Made by a program: the position numbers and the translations under genes
Assembly (NCBI RefSeq): GCF_039543525.1
Contig: NZ_BAABJX010000062.1
Coordinates: 93,173 to 157,172 of the forward strand
Origin: Algivirga pacifica
GTDB lineage: Bacteria > Bacteroidota > Bacteroidia > Cytophagales > Flammeovirgaceae
Length of the DNA: 64,000 nucleotides
Reading direction: 5' to 3'
In this document: positions 34,842 to 43,921 of the stretch, piece after piece
Layout of the letters: each line of letters starts with the position of its first letter
Position numbering within the stretch: the stretch's first letter is position 1
Notes under the pieces: generated by a model
Told to the model about the DNA's origin: nothing
Databases searched by the model: none
What the model saw: the letters and a program-made list of their open reading frames with translations, nothing else

Positions 34842-36226
34842 TGAAACAATACTTTTTTTTGAATGCTAAGTGGAGTTTGATGGGAGCATTATTATGTATC
34901 CTAGGGACTTCGATGAGCTTCGCACAGGATACTCTTGTTTTTTCGGACCTTAAGAAAGTGGAGGAGGTGAGCTCAATACATGAAGAAATATTTCCTTTGT
35001 CTTTCGGAGAGAAGCAGTTGTTGTTTACAAGGATATATCGCCCTGAAGCAGGACAGCAGACTATAAAATATGGGACATGGTGTCTGGATGTAGAGACAGG
35101 AGCAGAACAACAACTTCACTTACTTGAGGAAGGAGGGAAGGAAGCTATCGTGGGAGTTACGGATAGTTTACTTTATGTAAAACAGGTTTATCAAGGAGAA
35201 ATACATTTATTTAGCTTATCCAAGGCAGTATTAGAAGGTGGAGAAAGTAAAGCAATAGAGGTAGAGATTCCGGGATTGAAAGATATAAGCTCCTTGAGTG
35301 TTTGCGCTACAGGGGATATAATGTTGATTGTGATGAGTAGTGGGAGACGAAAGGAGCAGGATGACTTATTTGTTAGTTTTAAAAAGGGCTTGTCAGCAGG
35401 TAAGGAGCATTGGACAAGGCCAAAGTCGTTAGGAAGAACGATTAATTCAATGGCTTATGAGTTATCTCCTTTTTTGCAGAGAGATACAAAGACCTTATTC
35501 TTCTCTAGTGAGCGTGAGGGAGGAAAAGGTGGTGCAGATATCTACAGAACAGAGCGATTGGATGATACCTGGCAGCAATGGGCTGAGCCTATTAACCTAA
35601 GTGAAATCAACACAGAGCACTTTGATGCGTATTTTGTATGGGAGGATAGCTTGGCTTATTGGGCGAGTAATCGAGATACTGCAGCGGCAGCTTTATCGGA
35701 TATTTATAGGGCTGAAGGTCGTTGGAATAAAGTGGAATTAGCAAAAGATATAGTCGATAGGCAAGCAGGTATAGTCCCGGATACAACAGCATCATTATAC
35801 GCCAATAGGAAGTTACCATTATCAACAGCAGAGTCACCGGCGGAAAAAGGACTATTTTTATTGGATGCTTCTACATCGGTAAAGGAATATGCGATTGAGT
35901 TTGGGGTGGGAAGTGCAGACCTGTATTGGAAAGACATCGCATTACTCAATAAGCTTAGTCAGGTATTGATACAAAACAGGAATTATATGATCAAATTGCA
36001 AGGGCATGCTGATGCAGTAGGTTCCAGTGATGATAACCTGATACTATCCAGGCAGAGGGCCGAAGCAATTCGTCACTATTTGTTGGAAAAAGGAGTGTCA
36101 TTTGCACAGGTGAAAGTACAGTATCATGGAGAGAAAGAACCGCTAACTTCTAATAATACAAAAGAAGGACGGCAGCAAAACCGCAGAGTAGAAATATATC
36201 TCTCCAAAATAGATATTGAACAATGA
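34841..36226 (+). CDS. OmpA-family protein with PD40-like propeller
   Basis: The product is 461 residues, starting at ATG 34841, which shares a base with the stop of porP/sprF. A TTG six bases upstream would add two residues. The signal peptide ends SFAQ (about 29). Residues about 120-320 form PD40/WD40-like blades (AYELSPFLQRDTKTLFFSSEREGGKGGADIYRTERL). The C-terminal OmpA domain (about 350-460) has LQGHADAVGSSDDNLILSRQRAEAI and NRRVEIYLS, the peptidoglycan-binding signature. It resembles the PorE-type link between T9SS and the cell wall (inference). Confidence 0.9.
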   Translation: MKQYFFLNAKWSLMGALLCILGTSMSFAQDTLVFSDLKKVEEVSSIHEEIFPLSFGEKQLLFTRIYRPEAGQQTIKYGTWCLDVETGAEQQLHLLEEGGKEAIVGVTDSLLYVKQVYQGEIHLFSLSKAVLEGGESKAIEVEIPGLKDISSLSVCATGDIMLIVMSSGRRKEQDDLFVSFKKGLSAGKEHWTRPKSLGRTINSMAYELSPFLQRDTKTLFFSSEREGGKGGADIYRTERLDDTWQQWAEPINLSEINTEHFDAYFVWEDSLAYWASNRDTAAAALSDIYRAEGRWNKVELAKDIVDRQAGIVPDTTASLYANRKLPLSTAESPAEKGLFLLDASTSVKEYAIEFGVGSADLYWKDIALLNKLSQVLIQNRNYMIKLQGHADAVGSSDDNLILSRQRAEAIRHYLLEKGVSFAQVKVQYHGEKEPLTSNNTKEGRQQNRRVEIYLSKIDIEQ

Positions 36227-36252
36227 TATATGATTAAAAGACATCGAGTAAT

Positions 36253-36291
36253 AGACATCGAAAGACTTATCCTTTTTCGATGTCTTTTTTT
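36253..36291 (+). terminator. Terminator of the adhesin-porP-ompA operon
   Basis: AGACATCGAAA (36253-36263) pairs with TTTCGATGTCT (36275-36285) and is followed by a T run to 36291. Confidence 0.92.
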
Positions 36292-36305
36292 GTCGTAAGG
36301 TGTCT

Positions 36306-36382
36306 AAAGTCACATAACACCCTTGTATTTCCCACAGAACCTTAACAGAAGAGTTGGCAGCTTATGGGTGGTGACTTTTTTT
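36306..36382 (+). ncRNA. Structured terminator-like element of unknown role
   Basis: AAAGTCAC (36306-36313) and CACCC (36318-36322) pair, with a four-base bulge, to the continuous GGGTG (36366-36370) and GTGACTTT (36371-36378), followed by T residues to 36382. The 43-base interior could fold further. It comes after a complete terminator and 113 bases before the tlpA-like gene. It may be a small RNA or a leader element. Confidence 0.35.
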
Positions 36383-36494
36383 CGTATATTGCTCATTCCG
36401 TCTAGAGTAAGAGTCTGTTTAGTGCCCTATTCTCAAAATATGGATACCAAACAAGCTCTAGGTTAAAGTGAAGGGTAAATAAGCAAACGCAAAC

Positions 36495-37055
36495 ATGAAC
36501 TGGAAGAAAGAACTAAAAAGCTGGGGTATTACCGTTGCTGTAATCTTAGGGTTGTATGTGACAGGTTTACACACAGAGGTGATCGGATTATTACAAAGAG
36601 TAACATTGGCAACAGGGTTGAGGGAGGCTTCTGTATTGCATAAGCCTGAGCAAGCTTCTTATGATATGATATTAGAAGATTTGGAAGGAAATCATATGGC
36701 TCTGTCAGAACTGAAAGGTAAAAATATATTTATGAACTTCTGGGCTACTTGGTGTCCTCCTTGTATCGCCGAGATGCCGGAAATTGAAGAGCTGTATCAA
36801 GAGCTGGAAAAAGAAGATAAAGCAGCCTTTGTCATGATATCTGTCGATGAGGATCTGGAAAAGGTAAAGCATTTTATGGAGAGAAAGGGATTTTCTTTTC
36901 CGGTTTATCGCTTGCGCTCTGAGCGCCCTGCAATGTATCGCAGTAATTCCATCCCTACCACCTTTATTATTTCTTCAGAAGGGAAGGTGGTTGTGAGACA
37001 AATTGGTATTGCTAGTTATTTAAATGACGGAATACGCTCATTGATGAAAAAATAA
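36495..37055 (+). CDS. Membrane-anchored TlpA/ResA-like thioredoxin
   Basis: The product is 186 residues. One N-terminal transmembrane segment (about 11-25) anchors it in the inner membrane, with the thioredoxin fold outside. The redox motif is W86-C87-P-P-C90 in NFWATWCPPCIAEMPE, and the cis-proline region is SIPTTFII (near 158). It probably reduces disulfides in cytochrome c maturation or other envelope proteins. It has no neighbouring partner; rpoB follows after 270 bases with its own promoter. Confidence 0.9.
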   Translation: MNWKKELKSWGITVAVILGLYVTGLHTEVIGLLQRVTLATGLREASVLHKPEQASYDMILEDLEGNHMALSELKGKNIFMNFWATWCPPCIAEMPEIEELYQELEKEDKAAFVMISVDEDLEKVKHFMERKGFSFPVYRLRSERPAMYRSNSIPTTFIISSEGKVVVRQIGIASYLNDGIRSLMKK

Positions 37056-37189
37056 TAATAAAAAATACCCTTGAGGGAACTTTCTCACAAGAGTGGTTTT
37101 TTAGGAAATATTATTGAAATGCAGGCACCTAGGTTAACGAATATTTAATAAAAATTCTTATCTTCACGGGATGTATTCTACATAATTCC

Positions 37190-37221
37190 TTTGCACCTTA
37201 AAAGTAAATATGTAGTTTTGC
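37190..37221 (+). promoter_or_regulatory. rpoB promoter
   Basis: TTTG (37190-37193), a 20-base spacer, then TAGTTTTG (37214-37221), an exact TAnnTTTG box. It predicts a 5' leader of about 100 bases before rpoB and makes rpoB independent of the gene upstream. Confidence 0.85.
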
Positions 37222-37325
37222 ACCCTATTTTGCATAAATAGTACTTTATTGAGAGCATTTTCAGCATTTTAAGAGATGCTTTATAGCAGATAAAGTTTGT
37301 TCCGAAAATCAAACAAAATATTACC

Positions 37326-40300
37326 TTGGCTACATTCACACACGGCAGGAAAAACTTCGCGTCAGCAGAAAGAATTATGGACTATCCTAACTTTCTGGAC
37401 GTTCAGTTTGAGTCATTTAAAGATTTCTTTCAGTTAGATACCCCGCCAGATAAACGTAAAGAAGAGGGTCTTTACAAAGTATTCCAAGAAAACTTCCCAA
37501 TTGCGGATTCCAGAGAGAATTTCGTATTGGAGTTTATTGACTATACGGTGGATCCTCCTAAGTATACGGTTGACGAGTGTATCGAAAGAGGCTTGACCTA
37601 TAGCGTTCCTTTGAAGGCAAAGCTAAGGCTTTACTGTAATGATGAGGACAATGAAGACTTTGAGACCATCGAGCAAGAGGTGTTCTTAGGAACAGTTCCT
37701 TACATGACTGAGCGTGGCTCTTTCGTGATCAATGGTGCAGAGCGTGTTATTGTATCTCAGCTACACAGATCTCCAGGGGTGTTCTTTGCACAATCAAAGC
37801 ATACCAATGGTACAAAGCTTTACTCAGCAAGGGTAATTCCTTTTAAAGGATCTTGGATCGAGTTTGCGACCGACGTAAATAACGTAATGTATGCGTACAT
37901 CGATCGTAAGAAAAAATTCCCGGTAACAACTCTTCTAAGAGCAATTGGATGGGGTGGTGACCGAGATATCCTAGGATTATTCAACCTTTCAGAGGAAGTT
38001 GAGGCTACATCTGCTGCTTTGCAAAAAGTAGTGGGTAGAAAGCTTGCTGCCCGTGTTTTGAAAACATGGACAGAGGATTTTGTAGATGAAGATACTGGAG
38101 AGGTAGTTTCTATCGATCGTAACGAGATCTTGCTAGAGCGTGATCACGAGATCGAAGAAAGTGATATTGACTTGATCCTTGATTCAGGGGTTAGCACGAT
38201 TATCTTGCACCGTGCAGATATCAATATCGCAGATTACCAAATTATCTATAATACGTTACAGAAGGATAACTCTAACTCTGAGAAAGAGGCCGTTGAGCAA
38301 ATCTATCGTCAGCTTCGTAATACAGAAGCTCCAGATGAGCAAACAGCAAGAGAGATTATCCAAAACTTGTTCTTCTCTGACAAGCGTTATGATTTGGGTG
38401 AGGTAGGTCGTTACAGAATCAACAAGAAGTTGAAGCACGACCCGGATACCAACAACCAAAAAGTCTTGACAAAAGACGATATCATTGAAATCATCCGTTT
38501 CTTGATCACTTTGATCAACTCTAAAGCGGTAGTGGATGATATTGACCACTTGTCAAACAGACGTGTTAGAACAGTAGGAGAGCAGTTGCATAGCCAGTTT
38601 GGCGTAGGTTTGGCGCGTATGGCGCGTACAATCAAAGAAAGAATGAACGTACGTGACAATGAGGATTTCAAGCCAGTAGACTTGATCAATGCTCGTACAT
38701 TGTCATCTGTTATCAACTCTTTCTTCGGTACAAACCAGTTATCTCAGTTCATGGACCAAACAAACCCATTGGCCGAGGTAACACACAAACGAAGAGTTTC
38801 CGCTTTGGGACCAGGTGGTCTTTCTCGTGAAAGAGCAGGTTTCGAGGTTCGTGACGTTCACTATACACACTACGGTCGTCTTTGTACAATTGAGACTCCG
38901 GAAGGTCCAAACATTGGTTTGATTTCTTCACTTTGTACGTATGCAAAAGTGAACTCTATGGGATTCATCGAAACTCCTTACCGTGAGGTGAAAGAGGGTG
39001 TGGTGACCAAAGATATCACTTACTTGAGTGCAGAAGAGGAAGATGGCGTATTTATCGCACAAGCGAAGATTGATCTGAATGAGCAGGGAGCATTTACTGA
39101 CGAGCTAATGAAGGTTCGTTTTGAAGGTGACTTCCCATTGAAATCACCAGATGAGATTAGCTATGTGGATATCGCTCCAAACCAGATTGTATCGGTAGCC
39201 GCATCTATGATTCCTTTCTTGGAGCATGATGATGCCAACCGTGCCTTGATGGGATCCAACATGCAGCGTCAGGCAGTTCCATTGTTGAAGCCTGAAGCAC
39301 CAATCGTAGGTACAGGTCTGGAAAGACGTGTTGCGATTGACTCTAGAACAGTATTGTTAGCGAGAGAAGATGGTGAGGTAGCATTCGTAGATGCGAATAA
39401 AATCCATATGCGTTATGACCTTTCTGCGGACCAACGTCTGACTTCTTTCGATAATGAGATCGTAGAGCATAGCTTGGTGAAGTTCAGAAGAACCAACCAG
39501 GATACTTGTATGAACATGAGACCTCTGGTAAAAAGAGGTGATCTTGTGAAGAAAGGACAAGTATTGTCGGAAGGATACTCTACTGAGGAAGGAGAGTTGG
39601 CATTGGGTAAAAACATGTTGGTGGCATTCGTGCCATGGCAAGGTTACAACTTTGAGGATGCGATCGTAATCTCAGAAAGAGTTGTAAGAAATGACGTGTT
39701 TACTTCATTGCACATCGAAGAATTCGAACTTGAAGTAAGAGATACTAAGCGTGGTGAGGAAGAATTGACTTCTGAAATTCCGAACGTAAGTGAGGATGCA
39801 GTGAAGAACCTGGATGAGAATGGTATTATCCGTGTAGGTAGCTTCATCAAGGAAGGAGATATTCTTGTTGGTAAAATTACGCCTAAAGGAGAGTCTGACC
39901 CTACACCAGAGGAGAAGCTATTGAGAGCAATCTTCGGTGATAAGGCAGGTGATGTGAAAGATGCTTCTATGAAAGCTTCTGCATCTCTTAGAGGTACAGT
40001 AATTGATACTAAGTTGTTCTCTCGTCCTAAGAAAGACAAGGACATGAGAGCGAAAGCCAAGCTTGAGGTTGAAAAACTTAAAAAGCAATATTCAAGAGAC
40101 CTGAAAGGACTTGAGGTGAAAGCCATCAACAAACTGACTGAGTTGTTGGATGGATTGACTTCTCAGGGAGTATTCCACAAGTTCGGTGAGGAGATCTTGA
40201 GCAAAGGAGTGAAATTCTCTTATGAGAACATTCAGAAGAACTTGTTCCCAGAGAGAAACCCTTATAAAGATGAGTCAAGCTACGCAGTTCCTGAGGAAGT

Positions 40301-41192
40301 GAACCTATTGGGTGATCTAATTTTGGAGAACTGGACTGAGGATGCAAGAGTTAACGCAATGATTGCAGCCATGGTTAAAAACTATACTGTTGCTCGTAAC
40401 GAGTTGACCAGCCGATTCAAACGTGATCGTTTCACATTGGAGGTAGGTGATGAGTTACCAACAGGTATTGTGAAGCTTGCAAAAGTATACGTTGCTAAGA
40501 AACGTAAACTGAAAGTAGGGGATAAGATGGCCGGTCGTCACGGTAACAAGGGTGTTGTGGCGAAGATCGTTCCTGAAGAGGATATGCCATTCTTGGAAGA
40601 TGGAACACCGATGGACGTTTGTTTGAACCCATTGGGGGTACCTTCTCGTATGAACCTTGGTCAGATTTACGAAACAGTCCTAGGTTGGGCAGGTAGAAAA
40701 CTAGGAAGAAAGTATGCGACACCAATCTTTGATGGTGCTTCTGAAGAGGAAGTAAGATTAGAGTTGGAAGAAGCAGGACTACCTAGATTTGGACGTGCTT
40801 ACCTATATGACGGTAACACTGGAGAGCGTTTTGACCAGGCAGTAACAGTAGGTATCATGTACATGCTGAAACTAGGTCACTTGGTAGATGACAAGATGCA
40901 CGCCCGTTCAATCGGTCCTTACTCATTGATTACACAGCAGCCATTGGGTGGTAAAGCTCAGTTTGGTGGTCAGCGTTTTGGTGAGATGGAGGTTTGGGCA
41001 CTTGAGGCATTCGGTGCATCCAACGTTCTTCGTGAGATCTTGACAGTGAAGTCCGATGATGTAATTGGTAGAGCAAAAGCTTATGAAGCGATTGTGAAAG
41101 GTGAAAACATGCCGAAGCCAAGCATTCCGGAATCATTCAACGTATTGGTACACGAATTAAGAGGTTTGGCGCTAGAAATTACGCTAGACTAA
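37326..41192 (+). CDS. rpoB: RNA polymerase beta subunit
   Basis: The product is 1288 residues, full length for Bacteroidota. The rifampicin region reads SQFMDQTNPLAEVTHKRR...SALGPGGLSRERAG, and the later segments GDKMAGRHGNKGVVAK and GGKAQFGGQRFGEMEVWALEA are intact. The start is TTG 37326: the family N-terminus (KNFAS..., YPNFLDVQ) begins before the first ATG at codon 18. The Pro at E. coli position 560 (CPIETPEG) is Thr here (CTIETPEG). Unusually, rpoC does not follow and rplJ/rplL do not precede. A terminator lies about 20 bases after the stop. Confidence 0.98.
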   Translation: MATFTHGRKNFASAERIMDYPNFLDVQFESFKDFFQLDTPPDKRKEEGLYKVFQENFPIADSRENFVLEFIDYTVDPPKYTVDECIERGLTYSVPLKAKLRLYCNDEDNEDFETIEQEVFLGTVPYMTERGSFVINGAERVIVSQLHRSPGVFFAQSKHTNGTKLYSARVIPFKGSWIEFATDVNNVMYAYIDRKKKFPVTTLLRAIGWGGDRDILGLFNLSEEVEATSAALQKVVGRKLAARVLKTWTEDFVDEDTGEVVSIDRNEILLERDHEIEESDIDLILDSGVSTIILHRADINIADYQIIYNTLQKDNSNSEKEAVEQIYRQLRNTEAPDEQTAREIIQNLFFSDKRYDLGEVGRYRINKKLKHDPDTNNQKVLTKDDIIEIIRFLITLINSKAVVDDIDHLSNRRVRTVGEQLHSQFGVGLARMARTIKERMNVRDNEDFKPVDLINARTLSSVINSFFGTNQLSQFMDQTNPLAEVTHKRRVSALGPGGLSRERAGFEVRDVHYTHYGRLCTIETPEGPNIGLISSLCTYAKVNSMGFIETPYREVKEGVVTKDITYLSAEEEDGVFIAQAKIDLNEQGAFTDELMKVRFEGDFPLKSPDEISYVDIAPNQIVSVAASMIPFLEHDDANRALMGSNMQRQAVPLLKPEAPIVGTGLERRVAIDSRTVLLAREDGEVAFVDANKIHMRYDLSADQRLTSFDNEIVEHSLVKFRRTNQDTCMNMRPLVKRGDLVKKGQVLSEGYSTEEGELALGKNMLVAFVPWQGYNFEDAIVISERVVRNDVFTSLHIEEFELEVRDTKRGEEELTSEIPNVSEDAVKNLDENGIIRVGSFIKEGDILVGKITPKGESDPTPEEKLLRAIFGDKAGDVKDASMKASASLRGTVIDTKLFSRPKKDKDMRAKAKLEVEKLKKQYSRDLKGLEVKAINKLTELLDGLTSQGVFHKFGEEILSKGVKFSYENIQKNLFPERNPYKDESSYAVPEEVNLLGDLILENWTEDARVNAMIAAMVKNYTVARNELTSRFKRDRFTLEVGDELPTGIVKLAKVYVAKKRKLKVGDKMAGRHGNKGVVAKIVPEEDMPFLEDGTPMDVCLNPLGVPSRMNLGQIYETVLGWAGRKLGRKYATPIFDGASEEEVRLELEEAGLPRFGRAYLYDGNTGERFDQAVTVGIMYMLKLGHLVDDKMHARSIGPYSLITQQPLGGKAQFGGQRFGEMEVWALEAFGASNVLREILTVKSDDVIGRAKAYEAIVKGENMPKPSIPESFNVLVHELRGLALEITLD

Positions 41193-41210
41193 AAAACGAT
41201 ATGTAGCCAA

Positions 41211-41244
41211 AAAAACCTGCAGGACTATTCTTGCAGGTTTTTTT
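41211..41244. terminator. Terminator directly after rpoB
   Basis: Five A residues, ACCTGCA (41215-41221) pairing with TGCAGGT (41232-41238), then a T run to 41244. The stem begins about 20 bases after the rpoB stop. Confidence 0.92.
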
Positions 41245-41299
41245 ACGTTTAAAAGGTAGGCAACATAGAATAGTTGAAGTAGATTATTTACTTTTGTAT

Positions 41300-41330
41300 C
41301 CCTTTGTTTTTACTCAGTAGGTACAAAGGG
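41300..41330 (+). promoter_or_regulatory. Leader hairpin upstream of the DUF5606 gene
   Basis: CCCTTTGT (41300-41307) pairs with ACAAAGGG (41323-41330). It follows TACTTTTG (41289-41296), which matches the -7 box but has no well-spaced TTTG upstream. There is no pure T-tract after the hairpin. Confidence 0.45.
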
Positions 41331-41369
41331 CTTTCTTGAGATTATTATCCAGCATAAAGTATATTAAAG

Positions 41370-41798
41370 ATGAAATTAAGAGACGTAGCTGCAATAGCAG
41401 GCAAACCTGGTTTGTATAAAATTTTGAAACCTACTCGCACAGGAGTTATCGTAGAGGAGATCGGAGGAACGAAGAAAATGGTAGTGAATGCTAACCAGAG
41501 AATTTCAGTACTTCAGGAAATCTCTATCTATGTTGTTGGAGAGGCTGAGGAGTCTATTCCTTTGGAGGATGCATTTAAAATGATCCACGAAAAGTGTGAA
41601 GGAAAAGCAGACGTGAACGTTGCAGATGAAGCTTCTTTGAGAGAGTTTATGGAAGATGCTCTACCGAACTATGATCAAGCTAGAGTATACAACTCAGACA
41701 TCAAGAAATTGGTGAACTGGTATAACCTTCTTGCTGCAAATTATCCTGAAGTATTTGAGGATGATGAGGAAGAAGCAACAGAGGAAGGTGCTGAGTAA
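41370..41798 (+). CDS. DUF5606-type protein of unknown function
   Basis: The product is 142 residues, cytosolic. The N-terminal half (MKLRDVAAIAGKPGLYKILK, then GTKKMVVNANQRISVLQEISIYV) fits DUF5606, a small conserved Bacteroidota family. The C-terminal half is helical and ends in a very acidic tail (EDDEEEATEEGAE). No catalytic motif is seen. It is a single-gene unit between two terminators. The family's role is unknown to me. Confidence 0.8.
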   Translation: MKLRDVAAIAGKPGLYKILKPTRTGVIVEEIGGTKKMVVNANQRISVLQEISIYVVGEAEESIPLEDAFKMIHEKCEGKADVNVADEASLREFMEDALPNYDQARVYNSDIKKLVNWYNLLAANYPEVFEDDEEEATEEGAE

Positions 41799-41858
41799 GC
41801 ACATTTCTTGAAGACTTAACGACAAATAGCAGTTTTTAGACTGTATATTATGTAGTTC

Positions 41859-41897
41859 AAGCTGAAAGTCATTTAAATGGCTTTCAGCTTTTTTTTT
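41859..41897 (+). terminator. Terminator after the DUF5606 gene
   Basis: AGCTGAAAG (41860-41868) pairs with CTTTCAGCT (41881-41889), followed by a T run to 41897. Confidence 0.93.
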
Positions 41898-41971
41898 AAA
41901 TTAACTATCTTATAGCTATTGGTTCAGGTGAATGTCCTTTGACTTGACTTTTCAGCTAACTTTTATATCAT

Positions 41972-42009
41972 AAGAGCTTGTCTGAATTAGTATTCCAAAC
42001 AAGCGCTAA
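41972..42009. repeat. Second copy of the AAGAGCTTGTCTGAAT repeat
   Basis: AAGAGCTTGTCTGAAT (41972-41987) is identical to 33618-33633, and the sequence beyond stays similar for about 20 more bases (AAACAAGCGCTAA against AAGCAAGCTCTAA). It lies in the upstream region of the GH15 gene. A weaker relative with ACCAAACAAGCTCTA lies near 36447. Confidence 0.65.
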
Positions 42010-42056
42010 ATAATCCTATAAATAAATTTAATAAACCTTAAACAAATTACCATTCT

Positions 42057-43862
42057 ATGTCGACCACACATAAATACAACATGGGAGTAATTGGCAATTG
42101 CGCATACATGGCTTATGTCGATGATGTGGCAAATGTCAAGTGGCTTTGCTGGCCCAAGTTTGACAGTAGTTTTGTCTTTGGAGGACTTCTGGATGAAGAA
42201 AAAGGAGGGAAGTTTGCGATCGTTCCGGAAACAGAAGATTTTACGACTCAACAATATTATGTACCCAATACTAATATTCTGTGTACCGAATTTCATCAGG
42301 AAAATGGTGATTCTTTTAAGGTGACGGATTTTGCTCCCCGTTTTACGCAGGCGGATCGTTACTATAAACCTTTGATGCTGATTCGTAAGATCGAACCTAT
42401 GCATGGGGTTTGTAGAATAAAAGTGGAGTGTGAACCCATGGCAGAATATGGGAAAGTCCAACCTGAAAAGTCTCAAGGAAGTAATCATATTCGCTATATC
42501 GGATATGAGCAGCCCATGCGCTTGACGACAAACATTCCATTGAGCTACATTATGGATGAATCGTATTTTGTCCTCAGTGGAGCTGTGTACTTGGTGATGA
42601 CCTATGGAACTCCTTTGGAAGCTTCTTTGAAAACGACGGTAGAGACTTTTTATCAGAAGACGAAAGGGTATTGGAGACAATGGGTGAAATCAACCAGTAT
42701 TGGTACGTTTGCACAAGAAAAAGTGATTCGCTCTGCACTCATTCTTAAAATACATCAGTTTGAGGATACTGGTGCAATCATTGCCTCCGGTTCTACGAGC
42801 TTACCCGAGCATCCAGGTAGTGGACGAAATTGGGATTACCGTTATTGTTGGATGCGTGATACCTATTATACGCTGAACGCCTTCAATAATATTGGTCACT
42901 TTGAAGAAATGGAAGGGTATTTCCGTTACATCGAAAATGTGGCCAGTAGGGAGACCGAACGACATTTACAGCCACTCTATAGTATTACAGCAGAAAAAAA
43001 ACTGACAGAGATAGAGTTAGACTTAAGTGGGTATCAGGGAAATAATAAACCTGTACGTATTGGTAATGATGCCTATACACATATTCAGAATGATGTTTAT
43101 GGGCAGGTCTTTGTATCGCTATTACCTTTCTATAATGATAAGCGCTTCAGTAACCCCCATCGACAGTATACCAAAGAGAACCTCCAGAAGTTACTCTATA
43201 AGATCTCTGAGACAATGGAGCAGCCTGATGCAGGGTTGTGGGAGTTTAGGAATAAGGCACAGCTACATTGTTATACTTTCTTGTTTCATTGGGCTGGAGC
43301 TTGCTCGGCAGAGAAAATAGCCGATTACTTTCAGGATGATAAGTTTAGAGCAGAGGCCATAAAGCTGAAAAAAGAGGCTATAGAGAAGATTGAGGCATGT
43401 AAAGACCCTGAGACGGGAGTGTATATGCAAGCGGTAGGTTCCAAGGATATGGATGCAAGCTGTTTGCAGTTAATTACCATGGGATATTTGGATCCTCGTT
43501 CAGAGGAAGCCAGAATACACTTAGAAGGAATGGAAAAGGAGTTAAAGGCAGAAAATGGCTTGTTCTATCGTTATAAACATGAAGATGACTTCGGAACACC
43601 TTCTTCTACTTTCCTGATTTGTGGCTATTGGTATATAGAAGCACTGGCTTGTGTAGGAAGAGTAGATGAGGCAATTGATTATTTTAATCAAATAGCCAAA
43701 TATGCCAATCATTTGGGGCTGTTGAGTGAGGATGTAGATGAACGAGATGGAAGTCAATGGGGAAATTTCCCTCAAACATACAGTCATGTAGGTTTAATCA
43801 ATGCGGCTTACCGTATTGCCAAGAAATTGGATCTGCCAAACTTCTTAGGGAAAAGTAGTTGA
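42057..43862 (+). CDS. Glycoside hydrolase family 15 protein (glucoamylase/trehalase-like)
   Basis: The product is 601 residues with no signal peptide, so it is cytosolic. An N-terminal beta-sandwich (about 1-220, MGVIGNCAYMAYVDDVANVKWLCWPKFDSS) precedes an (alpha/alpha)6 barrel beginning near 235. The signature region SGRNWDYRYCWMRDTYYTLNA (about 258-278) is diagnostic of GH15 proteins. The C-terminal part has LSEDVDERDGSQWGNFPQTYSHVGLINAA, which carries the second catalytic acidic region. It probably hydrolyses alpha-glucosides or trehalose inside the cell; the exact substrate is not readable. Confidence 0.92.
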   Translation: MSTTHKYNMGVIGNCAYMAYVDDVANVKWLCWPKFDSSFVFGGLLDEEKGGKFAIVPETEDFTTQQYYVPNTNILCTEFHQENGDSFKVTDFAPRFTQADRYYKPLMLIRKIEPMHGVCRIKVECEPMAEYGKVQPEKSQGSNHIRYIGYEQPMRLTTNIPLSYIMDESYFVLSGAVYLVMTYGTPLEASLKTTVETFYQKTKGYWRQWVKSTSIGTFAQEKVIRSALILKIHQFEDTGAIIASGSTSLPEHPGSGRNWDYRYCWMRDTYYTLNAFNNIGHFEEMEGYFRYIENVASRETERHLQPLYSITAEKKLTEIELDLSGYQGNNKPVRIGNDAYTHIQNDVYGQVFVSLLPFYNDKRFSNPHRQYTKENLQKLLYKISETMEQPDAGLWEFRNKAQLHCYTFLFHWAGACSAEKIADYFQDDKFRAEAIKLKKEAIEKIEACKDPETGVYMQAVGSKDMDASCLQLITMGYLDPRSEEARIHLEGMEKELKAENGLFYRYKHEDDFGTPSSTFLICGYWYIEALACVGRVDEAIDYFNQIAKYANHLGLLSEDVDERDGSQWGNFPQTYSHVGLINAAYRIAKKLDLPNFLGKSS

Positions 43863-43888
43863 TAGATAACGATTTATGCGTATAAGTG

Positions 43889-43921
43889 AAAAGCCCATAC
43901 AGTCTATGTATGGGCTTTTTT
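43889..43921 (+). terminator. Terminator after the GH15 gene
   Basis: AAGCCCATACA (43891-43901) pairs with TGTATGGGCTT (43907-43917), followed by T residues to 43921. Confidence 0.93.

Noticed and set aside
37060..37110. Terminator after the tlpA-like gene
   Set aside because: CCCTTG and CAAG-type pairings before a T run are short and interrupted; too weak to call.
39644..40132. 162-codon minus-strand frame inside rpoB
   Set aside because: It lies wholly within the conserved rpoB gene; the composition (Ser/Phe/Leu-rich) is that of a shadow of the coding strand.
42006..42680. 224-codon minus-strand frame over the GH15 gene start
   Set aside because: The plus-strand GH15 protein has clear domain motifs through this region; the minus frame has no recognisable feature.
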